From the NCBI GenBank assembly GCA_002633005.1, contig NMRA01000616.1, positions 126,001 through 157,520 of the forward strand: a stretch of 31,520 bases of DNA. Direction: 5' to 3'. The first letter of the stretch is position 1; each line of letters opens with the position of its first letter. Origin of the DNA: Phoronis australis (lineage: Eukaryota > Phoronida > Phoronidae). A model generated the notes under the pieces. That model made no database searches, was not told where the DNA came from, and saw only the letters and a list, made by a program, of their open reading frames with translations. Of the stretch, positions 1 through 11,500 are shown piece by piece. The translations under genes were made by a program, and so were the position numbers.

Positions 1-100
1 TATGACGTAAAATTTAGCTAAACCCATGTTTATTTTGTACAATTAGCTCGAAATTTTGATTTTTCTTTCAATTTTGCCGATTTTCACAAATCCCGCCATG

Positions 101-108
101 TGACGTCA
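101..108. promoter_or_regulatory. CRE/ATF-like palindrome TGACGTCA
   Basis: A perfect TGACGTCA lies about 40 bases before the ATG at 147. This is the consensus binding site of CREB/ATF bZIP factors and is common in animal proximal promoters. The spacing to an open frame that starts in good context (ACAATGG) makes a promoter role plausible. An 8-base match alone is weak evidence, and no TATA box or initiator is obvious. Confidence 0.3.
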
Positions 109-146
109 TGGGTTGAGCACAAGAGATCAGTGACTAGCATTGAACA

Positions 147-355
147 ATGGCGGAGAGCAGTGACTTTGAAAGCGACGACGATTATGAGCAAGAATTGAAT
201 GAATACTATGAAGAAACGTACGGGAATGGTAGCCAGGATGAGGAAATGGGATTGCACGAAAGCGAGAACAAGTTTGATGTGCTTCCGGCTGCGTACTTTT
301 ATACTTTGAGCCTTACGAACTGGATCCTCCCGCGAGAGAAGCGGCCTCGGGCTCG
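147..355 (+). CDS. Candidate acidic 5' exon, unrecognised
   Basis: An open frame starts at ATG 147 (ACAATGG) and encodes a strongly acidic, tyrosine-containing stretch (ESSDFESDDDYEQELNEYYE). It runs to a good splice donor, CTCG|GTGAGT, at 355/356, leaving two bases of a codon. If unspliced it stops at 357-359. It could be the cytosolic head of the M13 protein: an acceptor after 507 would bring it into the frame of the candidate transmembrane exon. It could also be an unrelated gene. Shifting frame near 300 gives a YxFEPYE-like run, which recalls the start of P2X7-like zinc-domain proteins, but the similarity is short and I do not rely on it. The function is unknown. Confidence 0.35.
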
Positions 356-400
356 GTGAGTCAACCCATCATCCAACAGACGATCCTGAATTAAGAGCCG

Positions 401-848
401 ATGTTTCTGAATGATAAATATTGTCCTTTATTGAACCGGGCCTTCACCGTAACATCTCCTGTGACTGGAGTCGAAACACGAGTCCTCAAATTCGGCAAAA
501 CACAGAGTGGCCCCGGACCGAATCGCTTGGTCCATGATGAGCTCCCATACTCTTGTTCGGCGCACGAAGCTATGCCACTTCTGCGCAACTTTGGTGTCCT
601 TCGGAACACCGAGACGTTCTCCGCCTGGCTGCTGTTGCTGCAGCCTCTGGCAACACATCTTTTGATCCCTCTACGAACCTTCTCGACGCTAAATGTACTT
701 TGCTTTCACTTCACTCTATACACTTTGTCTCTGATCCGAACAGTATGGCGAACGACTTGGGTTCAACCCATGACGTTGTACATAATTATCATTTTTTCAA
801 TTTTTGCGTCTTTCTTTATGAGCTGTGCACTAAAGGCACTGAAATCAA
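401..848 (+). CDS. Candidate transmembrane-anchor exon of the M13 gene
   Basis: The frame is open from 395, with its first ATG at 401. It ends at a good donor, TCAA|GTAAGA, at 848/849 after one base of a codon. Its last 25 or so residues form a hydrophobic segment (MTLYIIIIFSIFASFFMSC) followed by ALKALKS. The single base left over joins exactly with the two bases at the start of the 2348 exon (A+CG, Thr). The predicted protein therefore runs from a membrane segment into the first ectodomain cysteines, as in type II M13 peptidases. The true start is uncertain: a shorter exon with an upstream acceptor, or the Met at about 770, would also keep the membrane segment. A second frame (553-852) is also open here and is followed by AATAAA at about 862, so the region could instead be the 3' end of another gene. 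Confidence 0.45.
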
Positions 849-2347
849 GTAAGATTTAACAATAAAATTTATTTTGAGGTAATAGAGTCATGTTGTATAC
901 ACTTTAAAACGAGCCTTGATGTTTTATTTTCCATTCGGCTGTAAACATGGGAAAATGTTAACATTTTCACGTGTTGAAAGTAGGCGGGTCATTGGACATC
1001 CAATTACTCATGACGTAGCAAATATCGGGTGGAGAGCTATTGACTCAGCATGTGGAGATGTTTAAGGTACCAAAAACTGCTGCGTAGTTGCAATTAACGA
1101 TACGGCGGAATAAAAGCTATTTTAAGCCTCTTTGCACACGGCGGCAACGAATCTCACTGATGCTATTCCCACCGTGACTACTGTACAAGCCGTTACGGCT
1201 GCTGGTGTTGTGTTCAGTTGATAAAAATTGATGTAAATAAAAAGTTTATATAAATATGTTTTTCGATTCCCGAACATATCATCCAGGACGCCAGGGCCTT
1301 AAACGAGCGTCAAACAGGGAGGTTGATCAACTGGGCTTCTACAAGTCAGTGTCAGATTTTCTCCTGATGCGGGTGACTCGAGTTTGCTCACTACGGTCTG
1401 GAACGATGAGCCTTGGCTGGCGTCAGCAATTCAGATTTTGACCCCGATTCCTAAAAAGGAGACAGTTAATATACGTGTCAAATGTCCAATCTGGTTCTGG
1501 CTATCCAGTCTAATTTTAAATTCGCACTTTCACAGACAAGACAAAGTTCTTATTGCATTCGTCTAAAGGAAATGCGTTTCAGACACTTCGAGTGAAAAAA
1601 GGTTGTCCTCCTATCAGAGGAGATGAATTTGTTTGAATAGTGAAAGTCACGGAATTAACACAATGCGATCGGCTTGTAAAGTGCGTTGTGGAGAAACTTG
1701 ACATTCCAGCTATTTATTTTGTGCAATTGAATTAGGCACGGTACCATGATCCAGATAGAAATTACCTAACTCAAAGCAGCTCTTTTGGCCTCAGGACAAA
1801 ACCTTGCTTTGCAATACTAAGACACACTTCTCATGCTAATGGTAGAAATGATTTGGTATCACAGAAAGGGAAACTGCGAGAACTTTGTGGGAGTTAGAAT
1901 CCAGACGAACATGTTTATGTCGTAGCTACGATTGAAGAACGTCTATATTTAAAAATTAAAGCCATCTTCCACTGCAATTAAGCATTCGTGAACCATGCAT
2001 TTTGTGATTTTCATTTTTAACTTCTATTTGTCTTGAGGCGTCAATTTCCTTATTGTCATTTATTTTTCTGGCCAGTTCAGAAACGGATTTGAAGTCCCTA
2101 TGAAACCTGCACAACATTTAAAGCGCCTTTCCTTTCTGGTCCAATAAATTGGGTTGAAATGTCTCGGAAGTAGTGGAATCCTAGTTGGGATTCGTATGAA
2201 TATTTTAATTCTTTTCTCAGCTGGGCAATTAGGTTGAAATGTGTCTCTGTGAAAAAAGATTAATCTGTATGAACCACGTACAACATTTTTCAATTTTGTT
2301 TTAAAATAATTGAGTTGCTTACAGCTCTCGTTTTCTTTCCTATGCAG
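849..2347 (+). other. Intron before first M13 ectodomain exon
   Basis: This is the probable intron between the anchor exon and the first ectodomain exon. It begins GTAAGA and ends in a pyrimidine-rich CTCGTTTTCTTTCCTATGCAG. A patch at about 1262-1440 looks coding-like in two successive frames (for example NERQTGRLINWAS, then WNDEPWLASAIQIL). It is short, frame-broken and unrecognised, and may be a transposon relic. Nothing else is supported. Confidence 0.4.
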
Positions 2348-2572
2348 CGAAAAGCCAAGCACTAGATAACGTTTGTTACACGTCTGCCTGTACCATGGTG
2401 GCCGGCTCTTTACTAACGGATATGGACCCTATGGCAGACCCTTGCGAGGATTTTGTACAATACGCATGTGGTGGGTGGATCAAAACACATCCCATACCAG
2501 AAGGACATTCAAGCTTAAACAGGATGACAGACTTGAAGTTGAAAAATGAACAAGCCATCAAGGGAGTTTTAG
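2348..2572 (+). CDS. M13 exon: ectodomain start, DPCEDF block
   Basis: This exon encodes the start of the Peptidase_M13_N domain. It has cysteines in CYTSAC, then MDPMADPCEDFVQYACGGWI and THPIPEGHSSLNRMTDLK. The family pattern MD..xDPCEDFYxYACGxW....PIPxxxSS is matched almost fully. The acceptor is CCTATGCAG. The frame is entered with two bases and left after one. The donor is GC rather than GT (TTTTAG|GCAAGT), with otherwise perfect donor context, and the next exon continues the protein in phase. This is the most securely recognised exon in the window. Confidence 0.93.
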
Positions 2573-5500
2573 GCAAGTATTTCATTGCGCCGGTACTTTA
2601 TTTCAACGTAGCCTACATGTTTATAACCCACTTCAAGCGATCCTGATAATCGTGCTCATTGGATACGTATTTCGTCCGTTTCCGGGCGAAGTTATCATGT
2701 GCATTACTTCATATGGTGACTTTTATCCCACAGCATTGAATAAGTCGAGTGCAATACGGCCAAGTGATTTGTTTTCTGTATTGCACTCCCGGGACTACTT
2801 TAACAGAGTTATCCGTGTTCTCAGAAAAGCCTTTGGCCAAGCTAAACGGTGAGGCGGACAAGAAAGCTAAACGATACTACATGTCTTGCATGGATGAAAC
2901 CGAGATATTAGAAGAACTGGGTGCTCAACCGTTGTTAGATTTAATCCGGTGGGTAACCGTATAAGGTAACTGGATGGAATACATTTTACGTCTTTTCGTT
3001 TTCAATATTAGTAATATTTTTGGCAAACAGAAACTACACAGAACAGGTACTGCTTTGAAATTGTTGTATGTGTGATACATTCCCTTTTTTGCAAAATGAA
3101 GCATTGATTTTTTGTTTTATGTTTTGTGACAGTTTGATGAAAGATACAATGGCATTGATATTGCCAGCTTTGCTCATCGGCAGTTACATGTTACTCTAGT
3201 CACGCGTTTTACTTCTCAAAAGTTCAAGTATCCAATCAGAGACAAGTTAAATTTAGCTACTGTGCCCTAGGTAATCAAGATTGAGATTTTTGCTCGTGCT
3301 CATCACACTATATTTTGAGCTTGCAAGGAGCATAGTAAAGGATGTTAACAAGTTTTATGAAGAATGGCATCTCTCGCACTCTTCCAAACTTATTCTATTT
3401 TTATATAGTTAGGTTACGTTGGCCTCATCGAAGTTTAGTTGGATGTTGCGTTCACCATTATGTTTAATCGTGACGTTATGTGAAACTGGAAATTACACAC
3501 AGGCACCAAAATTACAGATGTCCATGTCTTAATATGGATGTTACGAGAGTTTTTTTTATCTACCCTCTACATGTTCTGGCCAGTTTAACTCGAATACACT
3601 TCAGTGTGTAGTTCATGATACACAGTGGAAAGGCTTCCTATCTCCATGATCCCCTTAGTTGTATCATCCACTGTCTCCCGGTTTAGGTCTTTGGGTGGAT
3701 GCAACATAAGTTCACTCACTGGTAGGTGGGATGCATCAACCTTTGACCTCAACGCGTTTCTACAACAGCTTGGACCGTTCATGGTCTTTCCTTTCTTCAA
3801 ATGGGAAACATTCAGTGGATTACATATAATAAGGGTGAGTGAATAGTTGCTCTGTCAATGTTACACCATGGTTACGGTTGAATGGTTTCTCCGTGTTCAC
3901 TGCTAGAAAGGACCTAGAAAGGCCTAAATAATAGCACTGTTCAATATCGAGACACAAATTGGTTTTCCGACTAAAGTTTTGGATCAGTCTTTCAGTACCA
4001 AACCACACCATCAGATGTAAAGGTCACACAAGTCATTTTTGGTCTCGTGGTTTGCTTGGACAATAAAATGAGCCTGCTGGTACAATAACCCGAATTTTAC
4101 AATTATTGTTGGTCACTTCTCTGCTCTCAAACTTTTACATTCCAGATATAGCACTCCAAAAAGCAACAATGGTTACTTACAACCACGAGTCCATACAGTT
4201 GGATCCAGAATTTCCTGGTCACTTCAGAAAAAAGATTTGAACATATTTAGCGACATTTCATCGTTATTGAAACCGTCGTATTGTATTTAAGGATTCTTTT
4301 ACTAGTAATCACATTCGGTCACCTCATATAATGTTCTTGACCATCAACACATGTTCACTCCAAGTATGTGTACTTATCACCTTCCACACAATGACGGGAG
4401 ACGCGTGAATACAACGAATGGAGACTTTTTAGAGAGTAACTACATAGCCTTCTATTTCGAAAAAGAAGGTATATTGCTGCACAAAATAAATAGTAGGGCT
4501 ATGGAGGAGAAAAATTCCATGACTGAAAGGTAAGGACACGCGATCCCCAGGGGCACAACGCTAAGATTTCACCTGTTGCTCCACCATCTTGTTTGTTATT
4601 CTTTATATTTGTACCCACCTTGAAAACAACTGCTATCCTTTTAGCGTATGTTAATGTTAAAATTAAGATAATTGTATTTTTGCACGTCGGGTGACACTTC
4701 TCTTTAATGCAATGTCGGAATGACACACCCTCTTGTTGAGGCACACAATGCAAACATGTCCCATGCTCCGTGCAAAAACATGTTTATATTTCCTTCGATT
4801 TTGCAATGAATATTGAGTAGCTGTTAGGTTGTGTTCCAAGCTTATCACATGACTAAGGCACAATGTAACTAGAATTGGCAGAGGCCAGCGCAGTGTTTAG
4901 CAGCACTCATCAATTTCGTGTATTACTTCGTAACTTATTCTTGCACTCTGTTACCCTTTTGCCGTTGTACTTGCTTAACTGTCGTCAAATGAATGAATTG
5001 AAAGAAAGAAATGAGACCTGAATAACCTTGGCGAGAATATGTTTGCACTTATTTGCAGCTTATACCGTGGGGTTTGACGTTGGATGCTCCAAGCTGGTAT
5101 TTCAGTAACACAACTATTGAGGAAGACAAGGTAGGGCTAGCTCACCAAAAACATTTTCGTCAAATTTATTCCATGGTATTTATAAATTCGTCCTTGCTTT
5201 ACTTATCTTACTGTCTGCTTGTTAACTTTCAGCACCTGGGCTCTCTGTTGAAGTACATGATCAGAATCGGAGAACTTCTTGGTGCTCCCACAGACGGCGC
5301 TACACATACCCAGTTTGTGAAACTAATACAGTTTGAAATACAACTGGCCAAAGTAAGTTGACACTGTTTAAGGTATTTGCAATATGGATATAACCGAAAA
5401 CCTACATTGGGCTCTTTTTCATGTAATTTATTACTTTTCAAGGTTCCCCATTTGCACTGAATGTTCTCGGAGTTCAGAAGTGTCGAAATATTGAATTAAT

Positions 5501-8500
5501 GTAACTTGATTGAATCTTTTCAATTCATTAGCAGGAATGACATTGAAACTGTGCAATGGTTTCAATATGTATATTTTCTGCCAATAGAATGAGTTTTTTG
5601 TGTTCAAGTAATGCAGTGTAACTATTTACAAGCATATAGCGAAACCTTACGGATTTTTGAAACAGGGTGAACTAAGCAGTTGGGATAAGATCGTATAAGG
5701 TACGGGCTGATAAGGACTACAGACAATTGGGATTTCCTTAATATAAATTACTTCGAACTGTGCAGGCTGATGCAGCATTTGCAACACGTGCTGTAAGTTT
5801 TGTTTTGTTATTTAATTCAATACTTTCGTGGAATGATTTAGTCACTTACAAATCTATTAAATGTCACAATACAGATCTTGGCAGAAAACAAGAAAACTAT
5901 CTTCTGGTTTTATATCTGAAGAAATACCATGGCCTTAAAATCAGATAAAAGCTTATAGTCTTATATTCCGGATCGTTGCTTTTTCAGTGTTTTCAAAAAT
6001 GCATTATTTGGCTTCTATGCGGGTAAATTTATGCCATAATTGGACATTAAAAAATGGAAATAATTGGAGGCGGCCTGGTACACGTTGTACCAGACGTTCG
6101 CAGGCCGCTTATGTGGGTCCATTACGCTGATCACCTGGGTTATTAATAAGTACATGTAGTTAAAACGGACCTGAGGATTTAGAGACCAGAGAAGTCAAAC
6201 AATGTGCCCAGTGTGGTTTGAGCCCACGACCTTGTGAAGTAAGCGGACTCTTTTCCCACTAGGCCACCCTGCCTTTTCCTGTAGGATCCTGGAAAATTAT
6301 TCAGTTCGTCCAACTTGGCCAGATCTTATCTCAAAAGTGGCTGAGCGTATTCTTGTCTCCAAAACGCTGTTAGGAAGTATTTTTGTAATCTACTTTTGCA
6401 TGACGGACTATGAAAATTATAAAAAAAGAGCTCGGGTGGTCTGATGTCTACTGCAGTGCACCAGACGTGCGCAGGCCTAATGGTTAGGGCCATTGCACAA
6501 AACTCTTGACCTTAAACTCACGTGAGCCCTGTTGTGGATCAACAGGTTTTTCGTGAAGGAAGTTTTCAAAACTGCATGTATCTTTTAATTAAAAGGACAG
6601 CCTTTTCCATTTTTTGCCATGCACTACATGTTTTTGTAGTAGACACGTACCGGTGTCACCCTACCGAAGCTCTTCCACCTCTCCTTTATGCGTGACAAAA
6701 GATTTTAAGCAGATTTAGTGAATATTTACCTTGTCAATTTTTAAGTGTCATCACGACAGGTGCTGTGCCGGAGTGTGGCCAATGAAATGCTCAAATTTTA
6801 TGTCATTAAATTAATTTTTGACATGTGTCGTGTCTGTATGCGCTTTCTAAAATTAACGACAGGTAATTTAATCGATGTCACCACGGAAAATTCGGACACA
6901 TTACTTAATCAAATGTAAGCCTATCAACCCCTTGTAGTCATTCTGCGTTCATGTTACGTTATCTATTTCATTCTTTTCTTCCCTCATATCCTGTAAAATA
7001 TCAAGGTATTATACGTTATTCTGTAGATAGCCTTCGGAATCCACTTGAGGTCCACTCTGAGGCGAGTGTCATTTCAAAATGTTACTTCACCTGTGGTAAG
7101 TACCTTGCCATTTGAGTGCTGTTGTAATTTTGTATGTAGTTAGTACTTCTGTGGTTTCCCCAGGAGCGGTAACTATTTGAGCAATGTTCCAATAAGAATG
7201 GATGTTCTTACTTTCAATGAAATTCTACGTGATCAATAGACTCATTAGTTCTAGCTGGGACACTGTACTCGATTGAGTCAATTTATGCGCTATCTTCATA
7301 GCATGTTACATGGATTCTCTATTACCAAGCTTAGACGAGCTGAAATGGAGTATTTTTGGTACTCAATCACTCTCTCCATGTTTTAACGCCCAACTAATTA
7401 AGGTGCCAAAATATGTCTTAGCAATTTTCAGATCGACTGGTTACAGTTCTTCAATGCCTCATCAATGTCTGTGAGTGATTACGATATAGTGGTGTCACCT
7501 ATATACTATCCTGCACTAAACGACTTACTGCGGCACATGCTGCAAACAGAAGGCGGAAACAAGTGAGTCTGCAAAGAATCCAATCTCAAAGACAATGAAA
7601 GTGAAATGTGTAGGTCACGCAGCTACGAACGGCCAAAGGATTCCTAAACGAGTACCTTTCTTTGCTTATAAATGTACTTAATATACGGGAACTTTTAGTT
7701 CTTAAAGGATCATCGTTCTGATCTTAATATTTTTACAAGTACTTTAGACAGTGCCACCTTCTCAACTGGCCCCAGTAGAGGCGGTGACGCTCCTATACCT
7801 TAGTCATCTTACTACAAGCACCTTTTGCGCATAGAGAGACACTTTGGGAGGATGTCGATGTCTAAATCCTCCCAACTTGAACAAAGTCGCGAACCTTTTA
7901 TCTGGGAGTCCTTTGTTCAGTTGCCCAAATAACCATTTGTAACAATGTGAACACTCCTGGCGTGCATGGTAAAAATAGGTCGAGATTAGACTATATGAAC
8001 TGATTAAAAGCACGCATTGATTAAGTAAAACTACGCATAGATAAGCAAAATTTCGCTTTGAATAAGAGCAAACGATGATCGTTTAAGAAATAAAAGTACG
8101 TGTAAGATTGAGCAAAAGTACCCGTAGATTAAAAACATTTCTATGCGGAGAAAGGTACTCGTTTAAGAACCCTTTGGCGCTTCATCAAGTACTTCATCAC
8201 TTTTGAAATGCTACACTTTGGGTTGGATAATAAAAAGTAGTAGCACGACATTTAATATTAAAAAAGTATTTTATTTGTAGGTCTTTAAATTTTTGTGTCG
8301 GTAGTCAATTCCATTGACATTCCAGTGCCCAGAAAAATGGTTTTTCAGTTTTCTCTTATCGCCACCTGGCGACAAGAGCGACTAGAAGTCCGTCATCGCA
8401 GCCGGCGGCATAAGGGAGAAGTTTTTACTGGGTGATACATTTTAAACAACAAAGAAATTACGTCCTTGTCCTCTGGAGGTCTCAGATATCCGATTCCACG

Positions 8501-11500
8501 GAGTTGTTCTAAAACCCCCTCGACCCAACACCCCACGACACCCCGCGCGACCCGCACGACCCCCAACCTTCTCGACCCTTGACCTGTGGCGATACGGGTA
8601 TCTTTTAGGCTTTTTACAAATTCGATAGTCTTATCATGTCGCTGAGCGGCTTTGCCATAAGGCTTACCTACACGAATGGTGATTAAAAGTGGCGTAAGAA
8701 CATGATCTGAAATGGCGGATTGTGTGTGCTGTCGTTGTCACGGAAATAGTTCCATGACCCTGTTCTAGGAAGAGTACGTTAACGTGTATACATGCAAATT
8801 CACACTTTTATCATGCGCGCACCCAGGGGGGGGGGGNGCAAAAAGGTCCGTCTCAGAGAAATAAAAAGTCTGAGAAAACGAGACAAAAGTCCACTAAGAA
8901 GGCGCAGACGCGTAAGTCACAGTTCTGAAGGTGGTTCCCTTTTTTAGTCTTGCCGCTTTTCGCTTTTTTGTCACAAAAGTCCACAATCATCGTCAGAAAT
9001 TCGAGCCTCCCCATATAAAAGGCTGAGAGCGCACATGTTTATTATTTGCTTTCTGGCGTATACACTCGTTAACATTATACTACATGTAACTTTGAGATGC
9101 CTCTTTTAGTTAACAGTTTGTTTTCAAACTGTATTTACTGAAAAAAATACATGTGCGTTGCCTTCTCGCACTCTCCCATAAAGCGTGAACCTGCCATTTA
9201 CTGAAGAGCTGACGAAGCGATTAAACTCTGCCGGGAACGAGACGATTTGTAACGTTGGTAGGTCTTTGATTTGATTTGGTCGTGTTTTTCTTTCTCTATT
9301 TTGCTTTCAGATATGCCAAATTGACTCTCTTCGTGGGTCGTGGGTCCAGTGGTCGTGTATACGGGTGTTGAGGAGTTTTAGAACAACCCAGTAACACGTG
9401 ATAAATCTCCAGGTTGCTGCTTGAAAGTCTCCCATTTACTACACTATGCAACATCAAGTGGCTGACAACCAGTATTTATGCAATACACCAATTATAACGG
9501 CAGCATGCAGTAGGGCAAATGGTCTATTGATTCACCAAATTGTGGATAGATGCCACAGAGAAGGCGCGGTTGTAATTTGGAAAATTGTAATACATGGTTT
9601 CAATTTACAGGAAATCTAAGAAAATGGTCTTCTCTTTATTGTTATCTATAACCGCAAAATGTCGCTTTTCTAAATTTTAGATAAAATCAAAAATATTTTT
9701 TTTCTGTTCTAATCAGTAATGAAACCCTTTTATCTGTAGCAATACTCATCAAACATGTTGGGGATGAGAATTTCCCACTAGTACATACGCATTTATATGT
9801 CATTGAGTCTTCTGCTGATGCATTTTCTTGTCCCAAGATATGTTTTGCTACAAATTTACCTTACAATTATTTGACCTCAATTTGTTGCATCAGAACTTCA
9901 GTTAGTTCCGTATTAAAGTCTATTATATTCTCAACGAATGCTTCATGCCATTTCAGCACTCTTCGTAACTACATGATGTGGACGGTCGTTCACAATTTCG
10001 TCCCTTATTTGTCCTCACAGTTCCGAGAGGCACTGAGACTGTTTCAAAATGCTCAATTAGGTAAGCATGGCTGCGTTCAGCAAGACGCGTTTCGTTTGAG
10101 TGTGGTAACATCGCATAAGCTGTCGTAAGATATCGCCGTTCTTCGCAAGCGGGGGAGCACACGATATCCTTCATTCGTAAGGTGTTCATGTTACCCAGCT
10201 TAAAGTGGCAATGGGTGACTGGAGTTTTGACATCATAGTAGTGTTCGTGGTGGATTATGGGTCTCCTGGCAGTAAATGCAAATCGAGACGATGTTCAGTC
10301 CTCGGCTTTGGATGTGGCTGACATTTGTGCTTCAGCTGACGCAACTCGTGCAATGTCTCTGGTACCAATGCGTCAACAGGCGACCCTAAATTTATTATAT
10401 ACTGTTAGTGCGGCAACGTTCTCACTGGTAGTAGCTCATGCTTTCAAGTCGTCACGTGGAATCGTTTCTCCATAAACTGCCCAATGCTGATCCTGCTTTC
10501 GGTCTATTCAGCTGTTAAATTATGGTACCTTTATGCATTGGTAACACTTGCAGCTGGTTTCATAAATGTGGTTTCATAGAACCAGGTTCAAGACATAAGC
10601 CTGGCCGTCTAAAACAACGTCTAATTTTGACGTAATTTGCATTTCACCAAAAAGCTTGAAAGAATGGTTTTGTTAAACCGGGGAGCTGGTTTATCTAAAC
10701 CATGTTAAAAGTATCTAATGTACCCTAGCGTGTCGATTAAGATTAACTCAATAAAGAAACTACGAAATACTTCAATGGAAGCTTGATTATGTGGGTACAA
10801 ACAGCAGGCAGTAATACAATCAGCACATCCTTTTGCTGGTTAGAAAAAAGCCATCGTTATAGAGAAAAAGAAAACTGACACCAACTCAGTCAGTGTAAGA
10901 AGCAGACTTAGCTTGACATTGTCAAGACTGAATACACTTTCCCACAATCGGTAAAATGAAAGAAGAAGACTTAAAAAGTCATTGAAATGCTCAAAAGTGA
11001 AGACAAGAAAGGATTTTTTATCATTAAACAAAGTTGCAAAAAAACGTTGGGGGAGCAGTGGCGTATCTGGAATATCATGAGAGGACTGACATTTTTTATT
11101 TTGTGATATATGTGCCCAACACAAACACACAAAGAAAATGTGCAGGCGCACAATTAGCCGCAACGTAATAAAAGTATATTTCTGTGTTACCCTTGTTTTC
11201 CATTTTCACTAATAATTGTCAGTGGTCACTCTTGGTGGCTGCAGGACCCCTCAAACCCAACTAAATCCGCCACCGGGAACAAAGAAGCTGGTGGATTTCA
11301 GAAGAATCGAGCAGTAATTGACTTGCTCGGGATGCCGCGTTAAGTCACGTCTGTAACGTTTGCCCACGAAGACGACCTGCTCCATCAGTTGTGTTCAGGG
11401 GAGTCCGAAGGACATTCTGCAACAAATACCGATCACGTTCAAGTCCTTGTCAACTTTCAATTGAAAATGGTCTATTCTTGTACCAAAGTTGCTTCGGTGA

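Larger units (their letters stand above)
5793..7026 (+). other. Intron with two SINE copies
   Basis: The intron holds the SINE copy at 6064-6281 and a second, partial copy at 6428-6500. The rest is AT-rich and featureless to my reading. Confidence 0.55.
7563..9956 (+). other. Intron carrying two transposon-like elements
   Basis: This 2.4 kb intron holds the MITE-like element at 7632-8178 and the inverted-repeat element at 8501-9389. From 9390 to the acceptor (GCCATTTCAG) I see nothing beyond AT-rich sequence. Confidence 0.6.

Noticed and set aside
8001-8148. CRISPR-like repeats
   Set aside because: The units are diverged, contiguous and without unique spacers, and they sit inside a MITE in eukaryotic DNA.
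10840-11163. Minus-strand 107-codon frame with a signal-peptide-like start
   Set aside because: Its composition is low-complexity Phe/Leu/Ser as expected from AT-rich DNA. No domain or splice evidence was found.
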